A stretch of 64,000 nt of DNA from Vespa crabro (taxonomy: Eukaryota; Arthropoda; Insecta; Hymenoptera; Vespidae): NCBI RefSeq assembly GCF_910589235.1, contig NC_060962.1, positions 1-64,000 on the forward strand, read 5' to 3'. Below the pieces are notes generated by a model. The model was not told the DNA's origin. It was given only the letters and a program-made list of their open reading frames with translations, and did not search any database. The stretch's first letter is position 1. Every line of letters starts with the position of its first letter. Shown here one piece after another: positions 10,801 to 25,577 of the stretch. Made by a program: the position numbers and the translations under genes.

Positions 10801-13642
10801 GAATAAAGAATATAACAAGAATATAACGTTTTTACTATGTTTAAATACGCGTTTTCATATGATAATTGTCGAAAAACGTAATCGACATACGCGAATTTCG
10901 GTATATGCGAAGATAAAATCGTGAAATCTTTAATAATACTTGTGCCACAGTTAGAAAAATGTTACCAATCGATTCAGAACATTGCATTTCATAAGATCAA
11001 ACATCTATTTTATATTGGAATCAAAGTTTTTAACATTCTTTCATATCGTATATACGATTTTTCGCTCATATACGCGTATCGTCGAAAAACGAAAACTTGA
11101 AATCTCGTTCAATTTCAATGATTTTATATTCTATCGATGCAGAATAAAGAATATAACAAGAATATAACGTTTTTACTATGTTTAAATACGCGTTTTCATA
11201 TGATAATTGTCGAAAAACGTAATCGACATACGCGAATTTCGGTATATGCGAAGATAAAATCGTGAAATCTTTAATAATACTTGTGCCACAGTTAGAAAAA
11301 TGTTACCAATCGATTCAGAACATTGCATTTCATAAGATCAAACATCTATTTTATATTGGAATCAAAGTTTTTAACATTCTTTCATATCGTATATACGATT
11401 TTTCGCTCATATACGAGTATCGTCGAAAAACGAAAACTTGAAATCTCGTTCAATTTCAATGATTTTATATTCTATCGATGCAGAATAAAGAATATAACAA
11501 GAATATAACGTTTTTACTATGTTTAAATACGCGTTTTCATATGATAATTGTCGAAAAACGTAATCGACATACGCGAATTTCGGTATATGCGAAGATAAAA
11601 TCGTGAAATCTTTAATAATACTTGTGCCACAGTTAGAAAAATGTTACCAATCGATTCAGAACATTGCATTTCATAAGATCAAACATCTATTTTATATTGG
11701 AATCAAAGTTTTTAACATTCTTTCATATCGTATATACGATTTTTCGCTCATATACGCGTATCGTCGAAAAACGAAAACTTGAAATCTCGTTCAATTTCAA
11801 TGATTTTATATTCTATCGATGCAGAATAAAGAATATAACAAGAATATAACGTTTTTACTATGTTTAAATACGCGTTTTCATATGATAATTGTCGAAAAAC
11901 GTAATCGACATACGCGAATTTCGGTATATGCGAAGATAAAATCGTGAAATCTTTAATAATACTTGTGCCACAGTTAGAAAAATGTTACCAATCGATTCAG
12001 AACATTGCATTTCATAAGATCAAACATCTATTTTATATTGGAATCAAAGTTTTTAACATTCTTTCATATCGTATATACGATTTTTCGCTCATATACGCGT
12101 ATCGTCGAAAAACGAAAACTTGAAATCTCGTTCAATTTCAATGATTTTATATTCTATCGATGCAGAATAAAGAATATAACAAGAATATAACGTTTTTACT
12201 ATGTTTAAATACGCGTTTTCATATGATAATTGTCGAAAAACGTAATCGACATACGCGAATTTCGGTATATGCGAAGATAAAATCGTGAAATCTTTAATAA
12301 TACTTGTGCCACAGTTAGAAAAATGTTACCAATCGATTCAGAACATTGCATTTCATAAGATCAAACATCTATTTTATATTGGAATCAAAGTTTTTAACAT
12401 TCTTTCATATCGTATATACGATTTTTCGCTCATATACGCGTATCGTTGAAAAACGAAAACTTGAAATCTCGTTCAATTTCAATGATTTTATATTCTATCG
12501 ATGCAGAATAAAGAATATAACAAGAATATAACGTTTTTACTATGTTTAAATACGCGTTTTCATATGATAATTGTCGAAAAACGTAATCGACATACGCGAA
12601 TTTCGGTATATGCGAAGATAAAATCGTGAAATCTTTTATAATACTTGTGCCACAGTTAGAAAAATGTTACCAATCGATTCAGAACATTGCATTTCATAAG
12701 ATCAAACATCTATTTTATATTGGAATCAAAGTTTTTAACATTCTTTCATATCGTATATACGATTTTTCGCTCATATACGCGTATCGTCGAAAAACGAAAA
12801 CTTGAAATCTCGTTCAATTTCAATGATTTTATATTCTATCGATGCAGAATAAAGAATATAACAAGAATATAACGTTTTTACTATGTTTAAATACGCGTTT
12901 TCATATGATAATTGTCGAAAAACGTAATCGACATACGCGAATTTCGGTATATGCGAAGATAAAATCGTGAAATCTTTAATAATACTTGTGCCACAGTTAG
13001 AAAAATGTTACCAATCGATTCAGAACATTGCATTTCATAAGATCAAACATCTATTTTATATTGGAATCAAAGTTTTTAACATTCTTTCATATCGTATATA
13101 CGATTTTTCGCTCATATACGCGTATCGTCGAAAAACGAAAACTTGAAATCTCGTTCAATTTCAATGATTTTATATTCTATCGATGCAGAATAAAGAATAT
13201 AACAAGAATTTAACGTTTTTACTATGTTTAAATACGCGTTTTCATATGATAATTGTCGAAAAACGTAATCAACATACGCGAATTTCGGTATATGCGAAGA
13301 TAAAATCGTGAAATCTTTAATAATACTTGTGCCACAGTTAGAAAAATGTTACCAATTGATTCAGAACATTGCATTTCATAAGATCAAACATTTATTTTAT
13401 ATTGGAATCAAAGTTTTTAACATTCTTTCATATCGTATATACGATTTTTCGCTCATAGACGCGTATCGTCGAAAAACGAAAACTTGAAATCTCGTTCAAT
13501 TTCAATGATTTTATATTCTATCGATGCAGAATAAAGAATATAATAAGAATATAACGTTTTTACTATGTTTAAATACGCGTTTTCATATGATAATTGTCGA
13601 AAAACGTAATCGACATACGCGAATTTCGGTATATGCGAAGAT
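7846..13642 (+). repeat. Satellite copies without clear higher-order order
   Basis: Seventeen monomers with mostly private substitutions. Examples are CATTTCGTAAG, GTCGGAAAACG and AAATATGCG in copy 8187; TTCGTTATATG in 8528; GAATTTTGG in 9551; GAATGTCGG in 9892; AAATCTTGAA and TATCAATGC in 10574; and AATCAACAT in 12961. The CCAATTGATTC variant, which destroys the ATCGAT site, appears in 8869, 9892 and 13302. Copy 13302 also carries CATAGACGCG, CATTTATTTT and AATAAG and is among the most divergent copies. I see nothing but satellite here. Confidence 0.85.
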
Positions 13643-16370
13643 AAAATCGTGAAATCTTTAATAATACTTGTGCCACAGTTAGAAAAATGTTACCAATCGA
13701 TTCAGAACATTGCATTTCATAAGATCAAACATCTATTTTATATTGGAATCAAAGTTTTTAACATTCTTTCATATCGTATATACGATTTTTCGCTCATATA
13801 CGCGTATCGTCGAAAAACGAAAACTTGAAATCTCGTTCAATTTCAATGATTTTATATTCTATCGATGCAGAATAAAGAATATAACAAGAATATAACGTTT
13901 TTACTATGTTTAAATTCGCGTTTTCATATGATAATTGTCGAAAAACGTAATCGACATACGCGAATTTCGGTATATGCGAAGATAAAATCGTGAAATCTTT
14001 AATAATACCTGTGCCACAGTTAGAAAAATGTTACCAATCGATTCAGAACATTGCATTTCATAAGATCAACCATCTATTTTATATTGGAATCAAAGTTTTT
14101 AACATTCTTTCATATCGTATATACGATTTTTCGCTCATATACGCGTATCGTCGAAAAACGAAAACTTGAAATCTCGTTCAATTTCAATGATTTTATATTC
14201 TATCGATGCAGAATAAAGAATATAACAAGAATATAACGTTTTTACTATGTTTAAATACGCGTTTTCATATGATAATTGTCGAAAAACGTAATCGACATAC
14301 GCGAATTTCGGTATATGCGAAGATAAAATCGTGAAATGTTTAATAATACTTGTGCCACAGTTAGAAAAATGTTACCAATCGATTCAGAACATTGCATTTC
14401 ATAAGATCAAACATCTATTTTATATTGGAATCAAAGTTTTTAACATTCTTTCATATCGTATATACGATTTTTCTCTCATATACGCGTATCGTCGAAAAAC
14501 GAAAACTTGAAATCTCGTTCAATTTCAATGATTTTATATTCTATCGATGCAGAATAAAGAATATAACAAGAATATAACGTTTTTACTATGTTTAAATACG
14601 CGTTTTCATATGATAATTGTCGAAAAACGTAATCGACATACGCGAATTTCGGTATATGCGAAGATAAAATCGTGAAATCTTTAATAATACTTGTGCCACA
14701 GTTAGAAAAATGTTACCAATCGATACAGAACATTGCATTTCATAAGATCAAACTTCTATTTTATATTGGAATCAAAGTTTTTAACATTCTTTCATATCGT
14801 ATATACGATTTTTCGCTCATATACGCGTATCGTCGAAAAACGAAAACTTGAAATCTCGTTCAATTTCAATGATTTTATATTCTATCGATGCAGAATAAAG
14901 AATATAACAAGAATATAACGTTTTTACTATGTTTAAATACGCGTTTTCATATGATAATTGTCGAAAAACGTAATCGACATACGCGAATTTCGGTATATGC
15001 GAAGATAAAATCGTGAAATGTTTAATAATACTTGTGCCACAGTTAGAAAAATGTTACCAATCGATTCAGAACATTGCATTTCATAAGATCAAACATCTAT
15101 TTTATATTGGAATCAAAGTTTTTAACATTCTTTCATATCGTATATACGATTTTTCGCTCATATACGCGTATCGTCGAAAAACGAAAACTTGAAATCTCGT
15201 TCAATTTCAATGATTTTATATTCTATCGATGCAGAATAAAGAATATAACAAGAATATAACGTTTTTACTATGTTTAAATTCGCGTTTTCATATGATAATT
15301 GTCGAAAAACGTAATCGACATACGCGAATTTCGGTATATGCGAAGATAAAATCGTGAAATCTTTAATAATACCTGTGCCACAGTTAGAAAAATGTTACCA
15401 ATCGATTCAGAACATTGCATTTCATAAGATCAACCATCTATTTTATATTGGAATCAAAGTTTTTAACATTCTTTCATATCGTATATACGATTTTTCGCTC
15501 ATATACGCGTATCGTCGAAAAACGAAAACTTGAAATCTCGTTCAATTTCAATGATTTTATATTCTATCGATGCAGAATAAAGAATATAACAAGAATATAA
15601 CGTTTTTACTATGTTTAAATACGCGTTTTCATATGATAATTGTCGAAAAACGTAATCGACATACGCGAATTTCGGTATATGCGAAGATAAAATCGTGAAA
15701 TGTTTAATAATACTTGTGCCACAGTTAGAAAAATGTTACCAATCGATTCAGAACATTGCATTTCATAAGATCAAACATCTATTTTATATTGGAATCAAAG
15801 TTTTTAACATTCTTTCATATCGTATATACGATTTTTCGCTCATATACGCGTATCGTCGAAAAACGAAAACTTGAAATCTCGTTCAATTTCAATGATTTTA
15901 TATTCTATCGATGCAGAATAAAGAATATAACAAGAATATAACGTTTTTACTATGTTTAAATACGCGTTTTCATATGATAATTGTCGAAAAACGTAATCGA
16001 CATACGCGAATTTCGGTATATGCAAAGATAAAATCGTGAAATCTTTAATAATACTTGTGCCACAGTTAGAAAAATGTTACCAATCGATACAGAACATTGC
16101 ATTTCATAAGATCAAACTTCTATTTTATATTGGAATCAAAGTTTTTAACATTCTTTCATATCGTATATACGATTTTTCGCTCATATACGCGTATCGTCGA
16201 AAAACGAAAACTTGAAATCTCGTTCAATTTCAATGATTTTATATTCTATCGATGCAGAATAAAGAATATAACAAGAATATAACGTTTTTACTATGTTTAA
16301 ATACGCGTTTTCATATGATAATTGTCGAAAAACGTAATCGACATACGCGAATTTCGGTATATGCGAAGAT
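13643..16370 (+). repeat. Higher-order repeat, four-monomer unit (1364 bp), two copies
   Basis: The block 13643-15006 is repeated as 15007-16370. Paired markers are AAATTCGCG in copies 13643 and 15007, ATACCTGTG plus ATCAACCATC in 13984 and 15348, GAAATGTTTAAT in 14325 and 15689, and CGATACAGAAC plus CAAACTTCT in 14666 and 16030. Later private changes include TTTCTCTCAT near 14472 and TATGCAAAG near 16020. Copy 15007 also has GAAATGTTT, which its partner 13643 lacks, suggesting a later short conversion tract or an imperfect exchange boundary. Confidence 0.88.
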
Positions 16371-18757
16371 AAAATCGTGAAATCTTTAATAATACTTGTG
16401 CCACAGTTAGAAAAATGTTACCAATTGATTCAGAACATTGCATTTCATAAGATCAAACATCTATTTTATATTGGAATCAAAGTTTTTAACATTCTTTCAT
16501 ATCGTATATACGATTTTTCGCTCATATACGCGTATCGTCGAAAAACGAAAACTTGAAATCTCGTTCAATTTCAATGATTTTATATTCTATCGATGCAGAA
16601 TAAAGAATATAACAAGAATATAACGTTTTTACTATGTTTAAATACGCGTTTTCATATGATAATTGTCGAAGAACGTAATCGACATACGCGAATTTCGTTA
16701 TATGCGAAGATAAAATCGTGAAATCTTTAATAATACTTGTGCCACAGTTAGAAAAATGTTACCAATCGATTCAGAACATTGCATTTCATAAGATCAAACA
16801 TCTAATTTATATTGGAATCAAAGTTTTTAACATTCTTTCATATCGTATATACGATTTTTCGCTCATATACGCGTATCGTCGAAAAACGAAAACTTGAAAT
16901 CTCGTTCAATTTCAATGATTTTATATTCTATCGATGCAGAATAAAGAATATAACAAGAATATAACGTTTTTACTATGTTTAAATACGCGTTTTCATATGA
17001 TAATTGTCGAAAAACGTAATCGACATACGCGAATTTCGTTATATGCGAAGATAAAATCGTGAAATCTTTAATAATACTTGTGCCACAGTTAGAAAAATGT
17101 TACCAATCGATTCAGAACATTGCATTTCATAAGATCAAACATCTAATTTATATTGGAATCAAAGTTTTTAACATTCTTTCATATCGTATATACGATTTTT
17201 CGCTCATATACGCGTATCGTCGAAAAACGAAAACTTGAAATCTCGTTCAATTTCAATGATTTTATATTCTATCGATGCAGAATAAAGAATATAACAAGAA
17301 TATAACGTTTTTACTATGTTTAAATACGCGTTTTCATATGATAATTGTCGAAAAACGTAATCGACATACGCGAATTTCGGTATATGCGAAGATAAAATCG
17401 TGAAATCTTTAATAATACTTGTGCCACAGTTAGAAAAATGTTACCAATCGATTCAGAACATTGCATTTCATAAGATCAAACATCTATTTTATATTGGAAT
17501 CAAAGTTTTTAACATTCTTTCATATCGTATATACGATTTTTCGCTCATATACGCGTATCGTCGAAAAACGAAAACTTGAAATCTCGTTCAATTTCAATGA
17601 TTTTATATTCTATCGATGCAGAATAAAGAATATAACAAGAATATAACGATTTTACTATGTTTAAATACGCGTTTTCATATGATAATTGTCGAAAAACGTA
17701 ATCGACATACGCGAATTTCGGTATATGCGAAGATAAAATCGTGAAATCTTTAATAATACTTGTGCCACAGTTAGAAAAATGTTACCAATCGATTCAGAAC
17801 ATTGCATTTCATAAGATCAAACATCTATTTTATATTGGAATCAAAGTTTTTAACATTCTTTCATATCGTATATACGATTTTTCGCTCATATACGCGTATC
17901 GTCGAAAAACGAAAACTTGAAATCTCGTTCAATTTCAATGATTTTATATTCTATCGATGCAGAATAAAGAATATAATAAGAATATAACGTTTTTACTATG
18001 TTTAAATACGCGTTTTCATATGATAATTGTCGAAAAACGTAATCGACATACGCGAATTTCGGTATATGCGAAGATAAAATCGTGAAATCTTTAATAATAC
18101 TTGTGCCACAGTTAGAAAAATGTTACCAATCGATTCAGAACATTGCATTTCATAAGATCAAACATCTATTTTATATTGGAATCAAAGTTTTTAACATTCT
18201 TTCATATCGTATATACGATTTTTCGCTCATATACGCGTATCGTCGAAAAACGAAAACTTGAAATCTCGTTCAATTTCAATGATTTTATATTCTATCGATG
18301 CAGAATAAAGAATATAACAAGGAAATAACGTTTTTACTATGTTTAAATACGCGTTTTCATATGATAATTGTCGAAAAACGTAATCGACATACGCGAATTT
18401 CGGTATATGCGAAGATAAAATCGTGAAATCTTTAATAATACTTGTGCCACAGTTAGAAAAATGTTACCAATCGATTCAGAACATTGCATTGCATAAGATC
18501 AAACATCTATTTTATATTGGAATCAAAGTTTTTAACATTCTTTCATATCGTATATACGATTTTTCGCTCATATACGCCTATCGTCGAAAAACGAAAACTT
18601 GAAATCTCGTTCAATTTCAATGATTTTATATTCTATCGATGCAGAATAAAGAATATAACAAGAATATAACGTTTTTACTATGTTTAAATACGCGTTTTCA
18701 TATGATAATTTTCGAAAAACGTAATCGACATACGCGAATTTCGGTATATGCGAAGAT
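16371..18757 (+). repeat. Left partner of a 20-monomer (6820 bp) echo
   Basis: Seven monomers in the order: CCAATTGATTC plus TTCGTTATATG (16371), CATCTAATTTA plus TTCGTTATATG (16712), CATCTAATTTA (17053), AACGATTTTAC (17394), AATAAG (17735), C-type (18076), D-type (18417). The same order appears 6820 bp further on, starting at 23191. Copy 16371 has a private GTCGAAGAACG near 16666. Confidence 0.8.
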
Positions 18758-21144
18758 AAAATCGTGAAATCTTTAATAATACTTGTGCCACAGTTAGAAA
18801 AATGTTACCAATCGATTCAGAACATTGCATTTCATAAGATCAAACATCTATTTTATATTGGAATCAAAGTTTTTAACATTCTTTCATATCGTATATACGA
18901 TTTTTCGCTCATATACGCGTATCGTCGAAAAACGAAAACTTGAAATCTCGTTCAATTTCAATGATTTTATATTCTATCGATGCAGAATAAAGAATATAAC
19001 AAGAATATAACGTTTTTACTATGTTTAAATACGCGTTTTCATATGATAATTGTCGAAAAACGTAATCGACATACGCGAATTTCGGTATATGCGAAGATAA
19101 AATCGTGAAATCTTTAATAATACTTGTGCCACAGTTAGAAAAATGTTACCAATCGATTCAGAACATTGCATTTCATAAGATCAAACATCTATTTTATATT
19201 GGAATCAAAGTTTTTAACATTCTTTCATATCGTATATACGATTTTTCGCTCATATACGCGTATCGTCGAAAAACGAAAACTTGAAATCTCGTTCAATTTC
19301 AATGATTTTATATTCTATCGATGCAGAATAAAGAATATAACAAGAATATAACGTTTTTACTATGTTTAAATACGCGTTTTCATATGATAATTGTCGAAAA
19401 ACGTAATCGACATACGCGAATTTCGGTATATGCGAAGATAAAATCGTGAAATCTTTAATAATACTTGTGCCACAGTTAGAAAAATGTTACCAATCGATTC
19501 AGAACATTGCATTTCATAAGATCAAACATCTATTTTATATTGGAATCAAAGTTTTTAACATTCTTTCATATCGTATATACGATTTTTCGCTCATATACGC
19601 GTATCGTCGAAAAACGAAAACTTGAAATCTCGTTCAATTTCAATGATTTTATATTCTATCGATGCAGAATAAAGAATATAACAAGAATATAACGATTTTA
19701 CTATGTTTAAATACGCGTTTTCATATGATAATTGTCGAAAAACGTAATCGACATACGCGAATTTCGGTATATGCGAAGATAAAATCGTGAAATCTTTAAT
19801 AATACTTGTGCCACAGTTAGAAAAATGTTACCAATCGATTCAGAACATTGCATTTCATAAGATCAAACATCTATTTTATATTGGAATCAAAGTTTTTAAC
19901 ATTCTTTCATATCGTATATACGATTTTTCGCTCATATACGCGTATCGTCGAAAAACGAAAACTTGAAATCTCGTTCAATTTCAATGATTTTATATTCTAT
20001 CGATGCAGAATAAAGAATATAATAAGAATATAACGTTTTTACTATGTTTAAATACGCGTTTTCATATGATAATTGTCGAAAAACGTAATCGACATACGCG
20101 AATTTCGGTATATGCGAAGATAAAATCGTGAAATCTTTAATAATACTTGTGCCACAGTTAGAAAAATGTTACCAATCGATTCAGAACATTGCATTTCATA
20201 AGATCAAACATCTATTTTATATTGGAATCAAAGTTTTTAACATTCTTTCATATCGTATATACGATTTTTCGCTCATATACGCGTATCGTCGAAAAACGAA
20301 AACTTGAAATCTCGTTCAATTTCAATGATTTTATATTCTATCGATGCAGAATAAAGAATATAACAAGGAAATAACGTTTTTACTATGTTTAAATACGCGT
20401 TTTCATATGATAATTGTCGAAAAACGTAATCGACATACGCGAATTTCGGTATATGCGAAGATAAAATCGTGAAATCTTTAATAATACTTGTGCCACAGTT
20501 AGAAAAATGTTACCAATCGATTCAGAACATTGCATTGCATAAGATCAAACATCTATTTTATATTGGAATCAAAGTTTTTAACATTCTTTCATATCGTATA
20601 TACGATTTTTCGCTCATATACGCCTATCGTCGAAAAACGAAAACTTGAAATCTCGTTCAATTTCAATGATTTTATATTCTATCGATGCAGAATAAAGAAT
20701 ATAACAAGAATATAACGTTTTTACTATGTTTAAATACGCGTTTTCATATGATAATTTTCGAAAAACGTAATCGACATACGCGAATTTCGGTATATGCGAA
20801 GATAAAATCGTGAAATCTTTAATAATACTTGTGCCACAGTTAGAAAAATGTTACCAATCGATTCAGAACATTGCATTTCATAAGATCAAACATCTATTTT
20901 ATATTGGAATCAAAGTTTTTAACATTCTTTCATATCGTATATACGATTTTTCGCTCATATACGCGTATCGTCGAAAAACGAAAACTTGAAATCTCGTTCA
21001 ATTTCAATGATTTTATATTCTATCGATGCAGAATAAAGAATATAACAAGAATATAACGTTTTTACTATGTTTAAATACGCGTTTTCATATGATAATTGTC
21101 GAAAAACGTAATCGACATACGCGAATTTCGGTATATGCGAAGAT
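17394..21144 (+). repeat. Higher-order repeat, six-monomer unit (2046 bp)
   Basis: The order A (AACGATTTTAC), B (AATAAGAATAT), C (AAGGAAATAAC), D, then two plain copies starts at 17394. The first five members recur at 19440, 2046 bp later. AAGGAAATAAC is seen only in 18076 and 20122, which ties the two units together. D-type copies (18417, 20463) carry a triple signature: GCATTGCATAAG, CGCCTATCG and AATTTTCG. The second unit runs directly into a shorter B-C-D-plain series at 21145. Confidence 0.88.
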
Positions 21145-23190
21145 AAAATCGTGAAATCTTTAATAATACTTGTGCCACAGTTAGAAAAATGTTACCAATC
21201 GATTCAGAACATTGCATTTCATAAGATCAAACATCTATTTTATATTGGAATCAAAGTTTTTAACATTCTTTCATATCGTATATACGATTTTTCGCTCATA
21301 TACGCGTATCGTCGAAAAACGAAAACTTGAAATCTCGTTCAATTTCAATGATTTTATATTCTATCGATGCAGAATAAAGAATATAATAAGAATATAACGT
21401 TTTTACTATGTTTAAATACGCGTTTTCATATGATAATTGTCGAAAAACGTAATCGACATACGCGAATTTCGGTATATGCGAAGATAAAATCGTGAAATCT
21501 TTAATAATACTTGTGCCACAGTTAGAAAAATGTTACCAATCGATTCAGAACATTGCATTTCATAAGATCAAACATCTATTTTATATTGGAATCAAAGTTT
21601 TTAACATTCTTTCATATCGTATATACGATTTTTCGCTCATATACGCGTATCGTCGAAAAACGAAAACTTGAAATCTCGTTCAATTTCAATGATTTTATAT
21701 TCTATCGATGCAGAATAAGGAATATAACAAGAAAATAACGTTTTTACTATGTTTAAATACGCGTTTTCATATGATAATTGTCGAAAAACGTAATCGACAT
21801 ACGCGAATTTCGGTATATGCGAAGATAAAATCGTGAAATCTTTAATAATACTTGTGCCACAGTTAGAAAAATGTTACCAATCGATTCAGAACATTGCATT
21901 GCATAAGATCAAACATCTATTTTATATTGGAATCAAAGTTTTTAACATTCTTTCATATCGTATATACGATTTTTCGCTCATATACGCCTATCGTCGAAAA
22001 ACGAAAACTTGAAATCTCGTTCAATTTCAATGATTTTATATTCTATCGATGCAGAATAAAGAATATAACAAGAATATAACGTTTTTACTATGTTTAAATA
22101 CGCGTTTTCATATGATAATTTTCGAAAAACTTAATCGACATACGCGAATTTCGGTATATGCGAAGATAAAATCGTGAAATCTTTAATAATACTTGTGCCA
22201 CAGTTAGAAAAATGTTACCAATCGATTCAGAACATTGCATTTCATAAGATCAAACATCTATTTTATATTGGAATCAAAGTTTTTAACATTCTTTCATATC
22301 GTATATACGATTTTTCGCTCATATACGCGTATCGTCGAAAAACGAAAACTTGAAATCTCGTTCAATTTCAATGATTTTATATTCTATCGATGCAGAATAA
22401 AGAATATAACAAGAATATAACGTTTTTACTATGTTTAAATACGCGTTTTCATATGATAATTGTCGAAAAACGTAATCGACATACGCGAATTTCGGTATAT
22501 GCGAAGATAAAATCGTGAAATCTTTAATAATACTTGTGCCACAGTTAGAAAAATGTTACCAATCGATTCAGAACATTGCATTTCATAAGATCAAACATCT
22601 ATTTTATATTGGAATCAAAGTTTTTAACATTCTTTCATATCGTATATACGATTTTTCGCTCATATACGCGTATCGTCGAAAAACGAAAACTTGAAATCTC
22701 GTTCAATTTCAATGATTTTAAATTCTATCGATGCAGAATAAAGAATATAACAAGAATATAACGTTTTTACTATGTTTAAATACGCGTTTTCATATGATAA
22801 TTGTCGAAAAACGTAATCGACATACGCGAATTTCGGTATATGCGAAGATAAAATCGTGAAATCTTTAATAATACTTGTGCCACAGTTAGAAAAATGTTAC
22901 CAATCGATTCAGAACATTGCATTTCATAAGATCAAACATCTATTTTATATTGGAATCAAAGTTTTTAACATTCTTTCATATCGTATATACGATTTTTCGC
23001 TCATATACGCGTATCGTCGAAAAACGAAAACTTGAAATCTCGTTCAATTTCAATGATTTTATATTCTATCGATGCAGAATAAAGAATATAACAAGAAAAT
23101 AACGTTTTTACTATGTTTAAATACGCGTTTTCATATGATAATTGTCGAAAAACGTAATCGACATACGCGAATTTCGGTATATGCGAAGAT
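21145..23190 (+). repeat. Truncated B-C-D-plain module plus variant copies
   Basis: Copies 21145 (B, AATAAG), 21486 (C-like, AAGAAAATAAC plus private AATAAGGAAT), 21827 (D-type plus AAACTTAATCG) and 22168 (plain) form a four-monomer version of the preceding hexamer, lacking the A copy and one plain copy. Copy 22509 has TTTTAAATTC and copy 22850 is C-type without a B before it or a D after it. Loss of members between modules is what unequal exchange out of register would leave. Confidence 0.75.
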
Positions 23191-25577
23191 AAAATCGTGA
23201 AATCTTTAATAATACTTGTGCCACAGTTAGAAAAATGTTACCAATTGATTCAGAACATTGCATTTCATAAGATCAAACATCTATTTTATATTGGAATCAA
23301 AGTTTTTAACATTCTTTCATATCGTATATACGATTTTTCGCTCATATACGCGTATCGTCGAAAAACGAAAACTTGAAATCTCGTTCAATTTCAATGATTT
23401 TATATTCTATCGATGCAGAATAAAGAATATAACAAGAATATAACGTTTTTACTATGTTTAAATACGCGTTTTCATATGATAATTGTCGAAAAACGTAATC
23501 GACATACGCGAATTTCGTTATATGCGAAGATAAAATCGTGAAATCTTTAATAATACTTGTGCCACAGTTAGAAAAATGTTACCAATCGATTCAGAACATT
23601 GCATTTCATAAGATCAAACATCTAATTTATATTGGAATCAAAGTTTTTAACATTCTTTCATATCGTATATACGATTTTTCGCTCATATACGCGTATCGTC
23701 GAAAAACGAAAACTTGAAATCTCGTTCAATTTCAATGATTTTATATTCTATCGATGCAGAATAAAGAATATAACAAGAATATAACGTTTTTACTATGTTT
23801 AAATACGCGTTTTCATATGATAATTGTCGAAAAACGTAATCGACATACGCGAATTTCGTTATATGCGAAGATAAAATCGTGAAATCTTTAATAATACTTG
23901 TGCCACAGTTAGAAAAATGTTACCAATCGATTCAGAACATTGCATTTCATAAGATCAAACATCTATTTTATATTGGAATCAAAGTTTTTAACATTCTTTC
24001 ATATCGTATATACGATTTTTCGCTCATATACGCGTATCGTCGAAAAACGAAAACTTGAAATCTCGTTCAATTTCAATGATTTTATATTCTATCGATGCAG
24101 AATAAAGAATATAACAAGAATATAACGTTTTTACTATGTTTAAATACGCGTTTTCATATGATAATTGTCGAAAAACGTAATCGACATACGCGAATTTCGG
24201 TATATGCGAAGATAAAATCGTGAAATCTTTAATAATACTTGTGCCAAAGTTAGAAAAATGTTACCAATCGATTCAGAACATTGCATTTCATAAGATCAAA
24301 CATCTATTTTATATTGGAATCAAAGTTTTTAACATTCTTTCATATCGTATATACGATTTTTCGCTCATATACGCGTATCGTCGAAAAACGAAAACTTGAA
24401 ATCTCGTTCAATTTCAATGATTTTATATTCTATCGATGCAGAATAAAGAATATAACAAGAATATAACGATTTTACTATGTTTAAATACGCGTTTTCATAT
24501 GATAATTGTCGAAAAACGTAATCGACATACGCGAATTTCGGTATATGCGAAGATAAAATCGTGAAATCTTTAATAATACTTGTGCCACAGTTAGAAAAAT
24601 GTTACCAATCGATTCAGAACATTGCATTTCATAAGATCAAACATCTATTTTATATTGGAATCAAAGTTTTTAACATTCTTTCATATCGTATATACGATTT
24701 TTCGCTCATATACGCGTATCGTCGAAAAACGAAAACTTGAAATCTCGTTCAATTTCAATGATTTTATATTCTATCGATGCAGAATAAAGAATATAATAAG
24801 AATATAACGTTTTTACTATGTTTAAATACGCGTTTTCATATGATAATTGTCGAAAAACGTAATCGACATACGCGAATTTCGGTATATGCGAAGATAAAAT
24901 CGTGAAATCTTTAATAATACTTGTGCCACAGTTAGAAAAATGTTACCAATCGATTCAGAACATTGCATTTCATAAGATCAAACATCTATTTTATATTGGA
25001 ATCAAAGTTTTTAACATTCTTTCATATCGTATATACGATTTTTCGCTCATATACGCGTATCGTCGAAAAACGAAAACTTGAAATCTCGTTCAATTTCAAT
25101 GATTTTATATTCTATCGATGCAGAATAAAGAATATAACAAGAAAATAACGTTTTTACTATGTTTAAATACGCGTTTTCATATGATAATTGTCGAAAAACG
25201 TAATCGACATACGCGAATTTCGGTATATGCGAAGATAAAATCGTGAAATCTTTAATAATACTTGTGCCACAGTTAGAAAAATGTTACCAATCGATTCAGA
25301 ACATTGCATTGCATAAGATCAAACATCTATTTTATATTGGAATCAAAGTTTTTAACATTCTTTCATATCGTATATACGATTTTTCGCTCATATACGCCTA
25401 TCGTCGAAAAACGAAAACTTGAAATCTCGTTCAATTTCAATGATTTTATATTCTATCGATGCAGAATAAAGAATATAACAAGAATATAACGTTTTTACTA
25501 TGTTTAAATACGCGTTTTCATATGATAATTTTCGAAAAACGTAATCGACATACGCGAATTTCGGTATATGCGAAGAT
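23191..25577 (+). repeat. Right partner of the 20-monomer (6820 bp) echo
   Basis: Seven monomers repeat the order seen at 16371: CCAATTGATTC plus TTCGTTATATG (23191), CATCTAATTTA plus TTCGTTATATG (23532), a copy that has reverted to CATCTATTTTA (23873), AACGATTTTAC with private GCCAAAGTT (24214), B (24555), C (24896) and D (25237). The third copy is the only one that does not carry its partner's marker. The C copy has AAGAAAATAAC rather than AAGGAAATAAC. Confidence 0.8.
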
